Source: Paenibacillus pini JCM 16418
Lineage (GTDB): Bacteria > Bacillota > Bacilli > Paenibacillales > Paenibacillaceae
Assembly (NCBI RefSeq): GCF_000576305.1
Contig: NZ_BAVZ01000001.1
Coordinates: 1-64,000 of the forward strand
Length of the DNA stretch: 64,000 bases
Reading direction: 5' to 3'
The translations under genes and the position numbers were made by a program. The notes below the pieces were generated by a model, which saw nothing but the letters and a program-made list of their open reading frames with translations, was not told the origin of the DNA and did no database searches. Positions 63,979-64,000 of the stretch are shown here, piece by piece. Positions within the stretch are counted from its first letter, which is position 1, and each line of letters starts with the position of its first letter.

Positions 63979-64000
63979 GTATGTAAGTAAATGATGAACA

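Noticed and set aside
1-64000. CRISPR array, insertion sequence, prophage or rRNA/tRNA gene
   Set aside because: I saw no regularly spaced direct repeats, transposase or integrase motifs, phage genes, or tRNA/rRNA-like sequence.

Overview
The window looks like a chromosomal segment of a low-to-mid GC Gram-positive spore-former, most likely Paenibacillus or a close relative. This rests on purine-rich AGGAGG-type ribosome sites, TTG/GTG starts, lipobox lipoproteins, YqkE/YwaF/LplJ-type Firmicute proteins, TcyP and OdhAB, and a secreted protein with a copper-amine-oxidase-like stalk domain. I saw no rRNA, tRNA, insertion sequence, prophage or CRISPR array.

Layout. 1-8.1 kb is mostly central metabolism: the tail of an unidentified gene, a membrane protein, transketolase, PpnP, a frameshifted 3-hydroxyisobutyrate-dehydrogenase-like gene, glucose-6-phosphate isomerase, a YigZ protein, a TetR regulator and YjbQ. 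8.3-12.1 kb is a sulfate uptake operon (cysT-cysW-cysA-sbp) with a frameshifted binding protein. 12.1-15.3 kb holds a PhnP-like hydrolase, a frameshifted Cof-type HAD phosphatase, a DMT exporter and YqkE. 15.5-18.6 kb is an accessory cluster of orphan small proteins: two unknowns, a leucine-rich-repeat protein, a decayed membrane protein and a SUKH (SMI1/KNR4) protein, resembling toxin-immunity gene arrays. 18.7-29.8 kb has lipoate ligase followed by a corrinoid salvage and remodelling region. It has two blocks, cobD-cbiZ-cbiB-cobC and btuFCD-cobT-cobU-cobS, and only the second is preceded by a cobalamin riboswitch. 30-33.6 kb has the cystine transporter TcyP, a queuosine-precursor transporter behind a clear preQ1-I riboswitch, and an M24 peptidase.

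34-56 kb is an accessory stretch very rich in GNAT acetyltransferases: nine domains in eight genes, including a GNAT-GNAT fusion and a GNAT-DinB fusion. Interleaved are an MccF-like S66 peptidase, a beta-lactamase-like hydrolase, HAD and IMPase phosphatases, an MFS exporter, SDRs and two secreted or lipoprotein-type proteins, one built from four repeats of an unrecognised ~90-residue unit. 56.7-64 kb returns to core functions: cysK, a YwaF membrane protein, a DUF72 protein, and odhA-odhB of the 2-oxoglutarate dehydrogenase complex.

Three sulfur loci (cysTWA-sbp, tcyP, cysK) and the B12 and queuosine modules make the window strong in nutrient scavenging. An important caveat is that nine frame breaks disrupt eight otherwise well-conserved genes. 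Seven fit loss of exactly one base, most of them next to identical bases. This suggests systematic base-calling error at least as much as real gene decay, so every entry marked as a pseudogene here may be intact in the organism.
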